Origin: JBBDYH01 sp040901795
GTDB lineage: Bacteria > Planctomycetota > Planctomycetia > Pirellulales > JALHPA01
Direction: 5' to 3'
Length of the DNA stretch: 21,127 bases
NCBI GenBank assembly: GCA_040901795.1
Contig: JBBDYH010000103.1
Coordinates: 1 to 21,127, forward strand
Part shown: in pieces, positions 1 to 8,400 of the stretch
Position numbering within the stretch: position 1 is the first letter of the stretch
How the letters are laid out: each line of letters starts with the position of its first letter
Program-made: the position numbers and the translations under genes
The notes under the pieces: model-generated
What the model saw: only the letters and a program-made list of their open reading frames with translations
Databases searched by the model: none
What the model was told of the DNA's origin: nothing

Positions 1-296
1 ATCTGCCGACGCCGAAGCCGCGCGACCCTCTGACTGCCGTTCCGCGAGTGCGCCTGGCAACGATTGCGCTTTCGGGCATTAGAAAAAATTCTTCGGCGGC
101 TTGAGATTGTCCCACATCACGCAGCGCCGACGGACGATTTTTGCTACTGCTCGATGAAACGGATTGTTCGTGGGGAACGGAGTTCCACCCAGCGGCCGCC
201 GCGCCGTATGTGCGGGGCCTGTCGTTGTTGCGTCTTGCCCGCGGTCATGGGTGACCGCGCACGCATGGAAGTTTCTCGTTCCCAAAGGAGTCCGTT

Positions 297-1862
297 ATGA
301 AGCCAGTTCGTAGTCTTGCCCTGGCGCTCGCATTAAGTGGCTTGGGAGCCACTGGCGCCTTGGCCCAATACGGAGGCGCCGCCGGTTATCCGTCGACCGG
401 CCGCTATAGCGCTCCGGCCCTCTTGCCGCTGCCCGAAGCCAGCGGTCCCTGGGTGAAACAAACCACGTCCCGCGAAAAGTCCGCTGCCCAGAGTTCGATC
501 GGTTATGTCGCCCCGGTGGCTAACTACGTTCCGCAACCCGCGGGCCGTCCAGTGGTCACCGCCACATCCAAGAACCAGTCGAGCCTGAACCCCGGCAGTG
601 TCAACCTTTCGCCGGACCTAAGCTTCACCGCGATCGATCAACCGCCCCCGCCGGCGCTCCCGCCAGGAAACGAACCACCGGCGCTGGCCACACCCGAAGT
701 CCACATGATGCCCGCACCGGGCATGGGACCGGGCGTCATGGCGCCAAACGCCTATGACGTCGCCGGCGGCCAAGCCTGTGGTTGCGCGGGCAGCGGCTGC
801 TGGGCGGGTGATTGCGGCGTGCAGTGCGGCCACACGTGGTACGGCTATGTCGGCGGGCTGTACATGGGACGCGACCGCTCGAACAAGTTCTGGACCACGT
901 TCGAGACGGGCAACAATCCCAACCAGTTGATGTACTTCCCCGGCGCGGATTTTGGCGGCGGGTTTGAAACCACGATTGGCTTCACCTGGTCGGGTTGTGG
1001 CGACGGTTTCGGCAATCTCGGTTGCACCGATTCGTGCAGTGATTGCAACTCCTGCTGCTCGCCGTATCGTCACGGGATCGAAGCCACGTACTGGGGCGTG
1101 TGGGGCCTCGACGACGAAGACAGCCGGCGCAGCGAGACCAACCAGCTCAGCACGCCAATCGACCTCGGCTTTGTCGATATCACCACGGCCGGCTCGCCGG
1201 CTAGCGGGTTCTTTGACAATGCACGCGAGCACCGGCTCCGCCGCGACGGCGAAGTGCACAACGTGGAAGTCAACCTGGTCGATTTCAGCACTCCGATGTA
1301 CGGCCGCGATGTGGAGTTCAAGTGGCTCGTTGGCGCCCGGTTCTTCAAGTTTGATGAGTTCTTGCAGTTCGCCAGCGTGTCGTCGGGCAACGAGTTCGGC
1401 AGCGATGCTGGCCTGAATGAGGCGTATCTCGATCTCGACATCGAGAACAACCTGATCGGTGTCCAGATCGGCGGCCGTGCCGATTGGCGCGTGACCCGTG
1501 CCTGGCGAGTGTTCGCCGGCACCAAGGTCGGCGTGTACGCCAACGACATCAACTTCGACACGCGGTTGACTCGCGGAGACGGCGCCTTGGCGACGTTTGA
1601 ATCCACCGGCAACGCCTTTGATCTGCACGCTCATGAGACCGACGTGTCGCTGTTGGCTCAGCTTGATCTTGGAGTGGCCTGGGACTTCTCGCGGAACTGG
1701 AGCGCCAACATCGGCTATCGAGCCGTCGGCGTCAGCGGTCTGGCCTTGGCCGACGACCAGCTCCCGGCGTTCCTGGCGGCCGAGCAGGATTGGACCGACA
1801 TCGACAGCAACGGCTCGATGATCCTGCACGGCGGGTTTGCGGGGTTGGAATTCCGGTATTAG
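297..1862 (+). CDS. BBP7-family outer-membrane beta-barrel protein
   Basis: The 521-residue product starts with a clear signal peptide (basic MKPVR, hydrophobic stretch, cleavage near ALA|Q at 23/24). Residues 30-160 are a Pro/Ala-rich linker. A cysteine cluster follows at 161-177, then the barrel-like region from about 180 to the C terminus, with alternating aromatic/polar strands (WYGYVGGLYMGRD, EATYWGVWGLDDE, GGRADWRVT) and a final strand ending in F-R-Y. A second cysteine cluster lies at 234-254. This layout matches the planctomycete putative beta-barrel porin family BBP7, which is expected in the outer membrane; substrate and pore activity are unknown. The start is supported by AAAGGAG at 284-290, six bases before the ATG. 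A hairpin terminator follows the stop, so the gene is probably monocistronic. Family assignment is confident; function beyond membrane location is not. Confidence 0.87.
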   Translation: MKPVRSLALALALSGLGATGALAQYGGAAGYPSTGRYSAPALLPLPEASGPWVKQTTSREKSAAQSSIGYVAPVANYVPQPAGRPVVTATSKNQSSLNPGSVNLSPDLSFTAIDQPPPPALPPGNEPPALATPEVHMMPAPGMGPGVMAPNAYDVAGGQACGCAGSGCWAGDCGVQCGHTWYGYVGGLYMGRDRSNKFWTTFETGNNPNQLMYFPGADFGGGFETTIGFTWSGCGDGFGNLGCTDSCSDCNSCCSPYRHGIEATYWGVWGLDDEDSRRSETNQLSTPIDLGFVDITTAGSPASGFFDNAREHRLRRDGEVHNVEVNLVDFSTPMYGRDVEFKWLVGARFFKFDEFLQFASVSSGNEFGSDAGLNEAYLDLDIENNLIGVQIGGRADWRVTRAWRVFAGTKVGVYANDINFDTRLTRGDGALATFESTGNAFDLHAHETDVSLLAQLDLGVAWDFSRNWSANIGYRAVGVSGLALADDQLPAFLAAEQDWTDIDSNGSMILHGGFAGLEFRY

Positions 1863-1898
1863 TCTGATGATCAGTGAATAGTGATCAGTAATCAGTAG

Positions 1899-1921
1899 CC
1901 CCGGCCGGAAGGCCGGGGTTT
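1899..1921 (+). terminator. Hairpin terminator after the BBP7 gene
   Basis: Bases 1899-1906 (CCCCGGCC) pair perfectly with 1911-1918 (GGCCGGGG) around a GGAA loop, followed by TTT. It lies 37 bp after the stop codon. The T tract is short, so it could also be one of the short hairpins that are common between genes in this window. Confidence 0.55.
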
Positions 1922-1939
1922 AACGAAGACGTTGGTCGA

Positions 1940-1970
1940 GCAAACCGCCGGCTTTATGCCGGCGGTTTGC
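1940..1970. repeat. Perfect 13-bp stem hairpin
   Basis: Bases 1940-1952 pair perfectly with 1958-1970 around the 5-base loop TTTAT, followed by ATTTT. It may act as a second terminator behind the barrel-protein gene or as a REP-like element. Confidence 0.6.
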
Positions 1971-1982
1971 ATTTTGGGGCAC

Positions 1983-2043
1983 AGTAACCCGACGCGTGAG
2001 CGAGGGGGCGGCAGACTCGGCCTCGCTTACGCGTCGGGTTACT
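1983..2043. repeat. Long palindromic REP-like element (NPTRERG type)
   Basis: A 23-bp arm at 1983-2005 (AGTAACCCGACGCGTGAGCG...) matches the reverse complement of 2021-2043 with one mismatch that would be a G-U pair in RNA. The loop is 15 bases. Translated, the arms give NPTRERG on the plus strand and TRRVSEAE on the minus strand, strings that recur in over-called planctomycete ORFs, which suggests a dispersed genomic element. It lies directly upstream of mtnA, so it could also influence that gene's transcript. Confidence 0.75.
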
Positions 2044-2084
2044 ATTGTTATGGGGCTCTCAGGCGAAATCGGCAGGATGTGATG

Positions 2085-3191
2085 ATGATGTCCGAACCAC
2101 ACGAAACCATTCCCACGCTCCGCTGGATCGGCGACATTGATGGGCGACTCCGCTTGCTCGATCAAACGCGATTGCCCACAGAATGCATCGAGATCGAGTG
2201 CCAAGACGTCGAAGCGGTCTGGGAAGCCATCCGTGTGCTCCGCGTGCGCGGGGCGCCGGCGATCGGCATCGCCGCCTCGTACGGGGTTTGTCTCGGCCTG
2301 CAATCCGTGCTTTCCTCCGATGAGCAAGCGTTTCGCGCCCGGCTCAACGAAGTGACGCGCTTCCTCGCCACCAGCCGCCCCACCGCGGTCAACCTGTTCT
2401 GGGCGCTCGACCGCATGCAGCGCGCGGCTGCCGATCTGCCCCCACCGTGGAATCTGCAATCCGCCGCCGAGCGACTGCTCGCCGAAGCCCGCGCCATCCA
2501 TGAGGAAGACCGCCAGATGTGTCGCGCGATCGGTCGGCATGGGGCGGCGCTGTTGCGCGACGGCCAAGGCGTGCTCACGCACTGCAACGCCGGCGGCCTG
2601 GCGACCTCCGACTACGGCACGGCGCTGGCCGTATTCTTCACGGCCCACAACGACGGCAAGCGGCTGCACGTCTTCGCCGACGAGACGCGGCCGCTGTTGC
2701 AGGGAGCGCGCCTCACAGCCTGGGAGCTCAAGCGGCGCGGCATCGACGTGACACTAATCTGCGACTCGATGGCTGCGCAGGTAATGCGCGAAGGCCGTGT
2801 ACAAGCCGTCGTCGTCGGCGCCGACCGGATCGCGGCCAACGGCGACACGGCCAACAAGATCGGCACCTACGCCGTCGCATTGGCCGCCGCGGCCCACGAG
2901 ATCCCCTTCTACGTTGCAGCGCCCACCAGCACGTTCGATCTCTCGCTCCCCACCGGCGAAGCGATTCCGATCGAACAGCGCCCCGCCGCCGAAATTACGC
3001 ACGGCTTCGGCCGCCAAACGGCGCCCGAAGGCATCGACGTCTACAACCCCGCCTTCGATGTCACCCCCGCGCGGCTGATCACGGCCGTCATCTGCGAGCT
3101 GGGCGTGATCCAGCCGGTCACCATCGAAAACATCGCGGCGATGCTGCGACAATCCCCTCTCCCTCGGGTCGAAGAGCCGCCGTGGCGGTGA
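2085..3191 (+). CDS. mtnA: S-methyl-5-thioribose-1-phosphate isomerase (MtnA)
   Basis: This cytoplasmic methionine-salvage enzyme converts 5-methylthioribose-1-phosphate to 5-methylthioribulose-1-phosphate. The product is 368 residues, normal for the family. Recognisable blocks are RGAPAIGIAASYG near 55, SRPTAVNLFWALDRM near 100, LTHCNAGGLATSDYGTA near 165, FADETRPLLQGARLTAWEL near 195, and GADRIAANGDTANKIGTYA near 245. The family's catalytic Cys and Asp are present at C167 and D247, 80 residues apart as in the Bacillus enzyme. The start is chosen at 2085 because AGGA at 2074-2077 is 7 bases away; 2082 and 2088 are also ATG and equally in frame. The frame stays open back to 1932, but that extension reads through the upstream palindrome and is not part of the family. 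The last dozen residues read into a repeat. No other salvage genes are adjacent. Confidence 0.95.
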   Translation: MMSEPHETIPTLRWIGDIDGRLRLLDQTRLPTECIEIECQDVEAVWEAIRVLRVRGAPAIGIAASYGVCLGLQSVLSSDEQAFRARLNEVTRFLATSRPTAVNLFWALDRMQRAAADLPPPWNLQSAAERLLAEARAIHEEDRQMCRAIGRHGAALLRDGQGVLTHCNAGGLATSDYGTALAVFFTAHNDGKRLHVFADETRPLLQGARLTAWELKRRGIDVTLICDSMAAQVMREGRVQAVVVGADRIAANGDTANKIGTYAVALAAAAHEIPFYVAAPTSTFDLSLPTGEAIPIEQRPAAEITHGFGRQTAPEGIDVYNPAFDVTPARLITAVICELGVIQPVTIENIAAMLRQSPLPRVEEPPWR

Positions 3192-3265
3192 GAGGGTTAG
3201 GGTGAGGGCGCCTCTCGTTCCCACGGTCCCCGTGGGAACGCACTGCCGCGACGCTCCGCGTCGCG
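3154..3265. repeat. Cluster of intergenic palindromes after mtnA
   Basis: Three repeat-like pieces follow each other. The first is CCCTCTC (3155-3161) with inverted GAGAGGG (3190-3196), continuing as GTTAGGGTGAGGG. The second is a perfect 11-bp hairpin at 3216-3240 (CGTTCCCACGG, loop TCC). The third is an 8-bp hairpin at 3247-3265 (CGCGACGC, loop TCC). The first overlaps the end of mtnA. The 3216-3240 stem-loop could terminate mtnA transcription although no T tract follows. These resemble dispersed elements familiar from planctomycete genomes. Confidence 0.6.
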
Positions 3266-3301
3266 TATGCGGAACCACTCTCCCGAGAGCTTCCGCGAGG
3301 A

Positions 3302-3307
3302 TATAAT
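3302..3307 (+). promoter_or_regulatory. Possible -10 box for the parD antitoxin gene
   Basis: A perfect TATAAT lies 32 bp before the antitoxin ATG and upstream of its Shine-Dalgarno (GGAG at 3327-3330). No good -35 box is visible at 17 bp spacing, so this is a tentative call. Confidence 0.4.
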
Positions 3308-3338
3308 CAGGTCAAACGCGTTCCTCGGAGTTGAACTC

Positions 3339-3608
3339 ATGAGTCCTGTCGCTCTTCCGCCCGACCTGATTGCCTTTGTCCAAGACAAAGTCTCCAGCGG
3401 TTCGTATGAAACCGAGAACGAGGTGATCCGCGAAGCATTGCGTCTCTTGCGGGAGCGGGACCAGGTTCGAGAAATGCGATTAGCGGCCCTCCGCAGCGAG
3501 ATCCAAGTGGGGCTTGATGAATCCGCGCGTGGCCAGGTAGCGCCGCTGGATATGGACGAAATCAAGCGTTCGGCTGCTGAAATGCTCCTTCAGAACAAGA
3601 GCCGATAA
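3339..3608 (+). CDS. parD: ParD-family antitoxin (ribbon-helix-helix)
   Basis: The 89-residue product has the ParD layout: an N-terminal ribbon-helix-helix DNA-binding part (PPDLIAFVQDKVSSGSYETENEVIREALRLLRER, residues 7-40), then a toxin-binding tail with LRSEIQVGLD and the typical APLDMDEIK. ParD antitoxins neutralise ParE-type toxins and repress their own operon as dimers. The start at 3339 is chosen over the longer frame from 3267 because GGAG at 3327-3330 sits 8 bases upstream and family members start here; the extra 24 codons lie in intergenic repeat sequence. No intact parE follows: a short out-of-frame remnant begins at the very next base. The protein therefore appears to be an orphan antitoxin. 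Confidence 0.88.
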   Translation: MSPVALPPDLIAFVQDKVSSGSYETENEVIREALRLLRERDQVREMRLAALRSEIQVGLDESARGQVAPLDMDEIKRSAAEMLLQNKSR

Positions 3609-3665
3609 ATGGGACGCGTTCTTCGCAGGAGCGGCGCGCAAAGATCTAATGGCGCGGGGCGATGA
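3609..3665 (+). pseudogene. Probable parE toxin remnant (N-terminal fragment only)
   Basis: An ATG directly abuts the parD stop and opens MGRVLRRSGAQRSNGAGR followed by TGA. The beginning MGRVLRR looks like a ParE start. Moving one base in the middle gives G-A-A-R-K-D-L, also ParE-like (ParE often reads R-x-A-x-x-D-L near residue 12). After this nothing ParE-like remains. The reading is that toxin coding sequence was lost by a frameshift plus a deletion, leaving the antitoxin. The fragment is short, so chance resemblance cannot be excluded; its position exactly behind parD is the main support. Confidence 0.45.
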
Positions 3666-3697
3666 CAAAGAGCGAGGAACGCGGTGAGACGACGGAA

Positions 3698-4129
3698 ATG
3701 ACCTGGTACGCCGCGCACATTGTGATGTTCGTCGAGTTGAAGGAGCCTCGGCAAGAGCGATTTCCCGTCTGGGAGAACGTCGTCGCGTTTCGAGCCAACT
3801 CCGAAGACGAGGCATTTGAAAAGGCGGAGCGCTACGGCCGAGCCGAAGAGGGGGATGATGGCGGGTCGTTTCGATGGGGAAAATCGCCGGCGCGATGGGT
3901 ATTCGCCGGCGTGCGAAAACTGACGGAGTGCGAGAGCCTTGGCGATCGCCTCGAGGACGGCACCGAATTGACATACACCGAATTTGAGTTGCAATCACGC
4001 GAGGACGTAAAGCGGCTGGCTAGCGGCAAGCCTGTCCAGGCGCGGTTCAACGAGCGCTATCGAGCCGCCCGTCGCAGATCGGCAAGCGCGGAAAAGCTGC
4101 CGCGATCCGCGAAACGAAAGCGCGCGTAG
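3698..4129 (+). CDS. DUF4288 domain-containing protein
   Basis: The product is 143 residues from this start. Residues 3-96 match the DUF4288 pattern: W-Y-A-A-H at the start, PVWENVVAFRANSEDEAFEKAERYGR near 23-48, ARWVFAGVRKL near 65-75, and LEDGTELTYTEFEL near 85-98. The role of this family is not known; members are small soluble proteins without a catalytic signature that I can see. The C-terminal 25 residues are very basic (RAARRR, SAKRKRA), which could bind nucleic acid. An in-frame ATG at 3662 overlaps the TGA of the parE remnant (ATGA) and is an alternative start. I prefer 3698 because the family begins with M-x-W-Y-A-A-H; neither start has a strong Shine-Dalgarno. It sits between two toxin-antitoxin remnants. 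Confidence 0.72.
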   Translation: MTWYAAHIVMFVELKEPRQERFPVWENVVAFRANSEDEAFEKAERYGRAEEGDDGGSFRWGKSPARWVFAGVRKLTECESLGDRLEDGTELTYTEFELQSREDVKRLASGKPVQARFNERYRAARRRSASAEKLPRSAKRKRA

Positions 4130-4383
4130 TGCATCTCCAAGGAATTCTTGGCTGACAACAATCAGAGCCTAAGCTTGCTGCGCGATTTGAGCGTCCAGGA
4201 GCTTTCCGGACGGTATTGAGGTACAGAGGGTGCTTAGTGGGGCGCGAGACGTCGATGCTCTGTTCTAAGCGCAGCGATGCCAAGCGGTGTTCATGTCGCC
4301 TAGCGAGATGACTACATGAAATGATCGAACGACTCGCGGACATTCGTGTTTTTAATTGCAGAGCAGTTCGGGGAGTTGAAATA

Positions 4384-4677
4384 ATGGCCCTGCCAAGTTT
4401 GCTTACTGAGCCCAACCGCGTGGACGAGCCCAATGCTGCCCGCGAGTATTCCGACATGCTGAGCCAGGTCGCTTCCGACGGTCGGCCGGTCATTGTCCGT
4501 CGCAACGGAGCGGACCTGGCGGCCATCGTCCCCCTGGAGCATCTTGAGCTGGTCAGGGAGATGCTGGGCCGAAAGGAAGTCCAGGAGTTGGCCGCCGAAA
4601 TCGATTGGGATCGGGCCGTCCAAGCATTACCACCGCCGCAGACGTGGTTCGACGGGGATGAACCAAAACCGTTCTAA
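4384..4677 (+). CDS. Phd/YefM-family antitoxin, no toxin alongside
   Basis: The 97-residue product has the Phd/YefM N-terminal fold: AAREYSDMLSQVASDGRPVIVRRNG (18-42), where the strand after G-R-P-V-I-V is typical, then ADLAAIVPLEHLELVREM. The acidic/proline-rich C terminus (EIDWDRAVQALPPPQTWFDG) would be the toxin-binding tail. Such antitoxins bind their own promoter and neutralise a RelE-, Doc- or VapC-type toxin. The start is fixed by GGGGAG at 4370-4375, 8 bases before the ATG; the frame is open from 4321 but that part lacks family similarity. Downstream there are only hairpins, and upstream is 254 bp with no gene, so the partner toxin is missing or encoded elsewhere. Confidence 0.82.
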   Translation: MALPSLLTEPNRVDEPNAAREYSDMLSQVASDGRPVIVRRNGADLAAIVPLEHLELVREMLGRKEVQELAAEIDWDRAVQALPPPQTWFDGDEPKPF

Positions 4678-4694
4678 CCTTCTGACCCATCTTT

Positions 4695-5076
4695 GAGCCC
4701 GGTTCACCGGGCTTCGTCTGTTCAGGCCCGGCGTTTACGCCGGGTAGGCCAATATCACATTTCACTCTGTTTCCCTGCGTTTTGTGAGACCCGTTGACGG
4801 GTCTTTTGCACTGGCTTGAGCCATTCGAAATGTGCGGCTCAAGCCAGGCAAATGAAGCCCCGTGGAACGGGTCTATTGCACATTGTGACCAAACAAGAAA
4901 TCAATACTTACACCTTACCCCGTCGTAAACGACGGGGCTAATTCCGCTTACGCGGCGAAGGGTCGTGAACGACCCTCAGTCAATCGTGGGTAATCATCAG
5001 CGCGGAGCGCGGGAGCGAGGCGACTGTAGCCCTCTCGCTCCGCGAGAGGAAGCATGTTTCATCACGGAGCGTGATG
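4695..5076. repeat. Gene-free run of about ten short hairpins
   Basis: This stretch has no credible gene. It holds stem-loops at 4695-4714 (loop TTCA), 4727-4744 (TTTA), 4787-4804 (TTGA, then T's), 4811-4847 (12-bp perfect stem, 13-base loop), 4859-4871, 4918-4937 (8-bp stem, TAAA), 4944-4955, 4959-4976 (TGAA), 5031-5049 (8-bp stem, TCC) and 5060-5076. Stems differ in sequence, but TTTA/TAAA and TTCA/TGAA are reverse complements of each other, suggesting one hairpin type in both orientations. The element at 4787-4804 could be a terminator for the antitoxin gene. Function is unknown. Confidence 0.65.
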
Positions 5077-5077
5077 A

Positions 5078-5455
5078 CTACACTGCCCGAGCAAGCACCG
5101 CATCCATTTGCATGCGCGACTCGTCGCGCGCGGCGCGAGATGCTCTCGTCGTCGAGGGCGAACAGGAGGTCAACGGCGTCGAGGTCCATCGTGGCTTTAG
5201 TGCGGCGATTCGTGGTGGCAACAGCGGTCCTCGAAGCACCATCAATGGTCTCGGCGACGGGGGCTGGCGGGTCGGCGATGCCTTGCGGGTTAGTGTTGCC
5301 GACGGCCAACGCAAAGCTGGCGGCTGGTGACTGGCTGCCGAGGTGCGCGACGCGGCGGCCGTGTACTGATACACACGGTCGGTTGCATTATCGACGATCC
5401 AGATGTCGCTGACGTTTGCCGGGTCGATCGTAATGTCGGTCGGTCTGCCCCCTGG
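5078..5455 (-). pseudogene. Frameshifted remnant of the propeller/C-terminal module
   Basis: The minus strand encodes a decayed copy of the C-terminal end of the two module-bearing proteins at 12173 and 15613. In one frame it reads PTDITIDPANVSDIWIVDN and DRVYQYTAAASRTS. After loss of one base near 5339 (the other copies have one more C here) it continues in the next frame as FALAVGNTNPQGIADPP and then LDAVDLLFALDDESISRRARRV. A second frame change near the end would restore a short tail and a stop at 5078. Only the last blade and the tail survive. It lies just behind the stop of the giant gene, so it may be the residue of a former neighbour or of an older, longer 3' end. Confidence 0.8.
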
Positions 5456-5488
5456 CGGATTTGACGGTCTATGCCGGCGACATCACCC

Positions 5489-8400
5489 TCACCGTGGCGT
5501 TAAAGCGAACTCAAGCTCGTCGGCGGCGGTGTCGGTACGCAAGCTCGTGAGCGCGTCCCGGTGGTCATCGGCAAGGGTGGCGAAAAACCAGTCTTGTGTA
5601 TCTGAACCATCCCGTGTCACGACGGCACTCGACTTGGCTGGCGGCGTGGCGGCTGGAAGGTCGTAAACCTTGAACCGTCTGTTGGGCCGTTGCTGGCCGA
5701 GGCTGCCAAATAGCTTCGTCAGGCCGTTGTCAAGAACCACCAGATCGGACGATGCCGCCTTGACGCTCTTCATCTCGATTTTGGTCGCCGCTGCCGAGTT
5801 CGAGTCGCGGTGGATGACGATCTGTCCGCCGCCAAGCGCGGTGGTCGGGGCGGCGTCATCGTCGGCGCCCACCTGATTGTCGTAGACCACGGTGTCGGTA
5901 GCTCGATCCCAGATCTTGATGCGGAACTTGTCAACGCCGCCGCCGCCGTTAATCTGGCCATCAATCGCCGTGAGCATGAAGCCGTAGTTGCCGGCGCCAT
6001 TGATCGTACCTGTGCCCTTGTACTGGGCTCGTGCACCGCTCACCACCAGCCATTCGTAGGAGCTACTGCGGAAGTTCAGGTCGGCAACCTTGAACTGGAA
6101 CTCCGTCTGTCCAGTCGGTATGGCCGCCCCCTTCTTGTACTGCGAGTTGAAACCGAAGTTGGCCTTGCCGGTCAGCGTCGGTTCGTCAGGGTACGCGCCG
6201 GCGGGTGACGTGATCCACCCGCCTCCGGTGACGAAACCGGCGGACGGGTCGTAGACGACGACATATTGGAACGTAGATTCGTGCGAAGCTCCGTCGTCGT
6301 CAGTAACGGTGAGTGCAAGCGTATACACCCCGGCTGCGGTGTAGGTGTGGCTGCCGCTGACGTTGCCGGAGCCGCCGGTTTCTGTCACGGTGCCCGCAGA
6401 AGTGCTGCCGTCCCCCCAACTCCAGACGGCGGTGTGCGTGTCGGCCGTGCCAAGGTCGGTAAACGGTGCGCTAACATCGATGATGGTGCTACCGGCCAGC
6501 GGATCCACTGGTGCGGTAATGCTGCCAGCCGTCGGCGCGACGTTCTGGACCATGGCTACGATCGTGCCGGACGCGGTACTTGTCGTCCCGTTGGCCTCCT
6601 TCGCGATTGCTGCCACCGTCAAAGCAAAGCGGCCGTCGTCCGGCAAGATGACGGTCACCCCGCTGAGGTCGATCGCGGTACCCGCGGTGATGATGGTCCA
6701 ACTACCGTCGACGTTCTTCTGGCCGGCGGAAAGACTGGCCGCGTCGGGTAGTCCTGCAACCTGCACCGACAAACTCTCGGAACCGTCGGTATCGCTCAAA
6801 CCCGCCCAGATAAAGAGGGGAATCGGCGTCCCTTCGTTACCGGTCGCCTGTGGCGAAACGATGATCTGGGGTGCGTCGGCGTCAGCGGTGCTAGCTCCAG
6901 CCTCCGCATCAAAGGTGTTCGTGCCGCCGCCAGGTACGAAGGAATTACTGCCCGTGCCGCCCACCAGCGTATTGGTGCCTCCCGTGTCGATCATTGTGTC
7001 ATCGCCTTCGCCGCCGTTGAGCAGGTTCTGGCCACCACCGGCCTGAAGAACGTCATCGCCGTCCCCGCCGTACAGTACCACCGGGAGCGTGATCTCGCTG
7101 TCCACCAGAAGTTCGTCATCGCCGGAAGAGCCGTAGATAATCAAGCTGCCGGTCACTGCCGAGTCGTCAAAGGTGAGCCGCTCCACGACGGCGCCAGCGG
7201 TGTCCAAGAACTCCAGAATGATGCTTCCACGACTTGCCTTGACCTTATTTCCGCCGGCGTTGAGATTGCCTTTGTCGATGGCAGCCGCGGAAATTGTGAC
7301 AGTGTGTGTCGCCGCAATACTCGTGCCTCCGTCCACGTCCGTTGCAGTGACCGAGACCACGTAACTTCCCTTGGCCTCGAAAGCATGCTCCACCGCGTGG
7401 CCGTCTGCTTGGGCGACGGTCTCGTCAATAACCCCATCGCTCTCCCAGTCAATTGCATAGACGAAGCCTGCTGTCTGGTCGATCGGTGATAGATCAGCGG
7501 CGCCCAGCGTGAAGGCGAGCGGCTGGTTTCGCACTCCGCTGGAGGGGCCGCTGACGCTCGACATAGGCGCCACGTTGCTGACGGTGAAGACCGCCGTGTC
7601 GGAGTGACTGCCGCCGTCGTCATCCGTGACCGTATACGTAACGTTATAGCTGCCGTTGTTATTCGGAACGAAGCTGAAGCTAGCACCTGAGCCGTTGGCA
7701 ATCGTTTGTCCGTTGCTGGCTGAGACGCTCCAACTCTGGGTATGCGTATCGATTGTGCCCGGATCGGTGAAGTTTCCTGCTAATGTGACCGTATCACCTT
7801 CGTTGACCGTCTGATCGGCGCCGGCTTTTGCCGTGGGCGCCACGTTGTTGACCGTGACGAACCTCTCTTTGCTGAGATGGCTGCCGCCGTCTCCATCCGT
7901 AACCCTCGTGTTGACTGAATATGTGCCGTTGTCCGTGTACACGTGTTGTGCACTGCCGGTTGAATTCGAAAGCTCGAACACTCCGTCATTATCAAAGTCG
8001 AAGTCGTAGGTGAGCGGATCGCTGGCGCCGGCGGGATCGGAAGCCGAGACGGTAATGGTCACCGGGCTCCCTTCGTTGACTGGTCCATTTTGGGCAATGG
8101 CGTGGATCATTGGCGCGACGTTGTTGACGGTGACTTTCTCGCTGCCGGTATGGCTGCCGCCGTCTCCATCCCTAACCCTCACGTTGACTCGATAGGTTCC
8201 ATTATCCACGAAGACATACCTAGCGAAGTTGTCTTCCTGCGGACCGACTTCGAAGGTCCCATCATCATCAAAGTCAAACTCGTACGTCAGTGGATCGTTG
8301 GCGCCACCCGGATCAGACGCCGACACCGTCACGGTAACCGGGCTCGATTCATTGATGGGTCCGTTGTTGGAGACGGCGTCCACCGTGGGCGCGACGTTGT

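Noticed and set aside
64..300. 78-codon plus-strand frame upstream of the barrel gene
   Set aside because: No ribosome-binding site, no family resemblance, and it overlaps the Shine-Dalgarno and start of the real gene.
618..1829. 403-codon open frame on the minus strand
   Set aside because: It is antisense to the BBP7 gene, has no signal or domain, and its composition follows the codon bias of the opposite strand.
1932..2084. N-terminal extension of mtnA
   Set aside because: It reads through two palindromes and has no counterpart in MtnA; the Shine-Dalgarno sits at 2074.
1920..2669. 249-codon open frame on the minus strand across the palindrome
   Set aside because: It is antisense to mtnA and crosses the repeat; no family resemblance.
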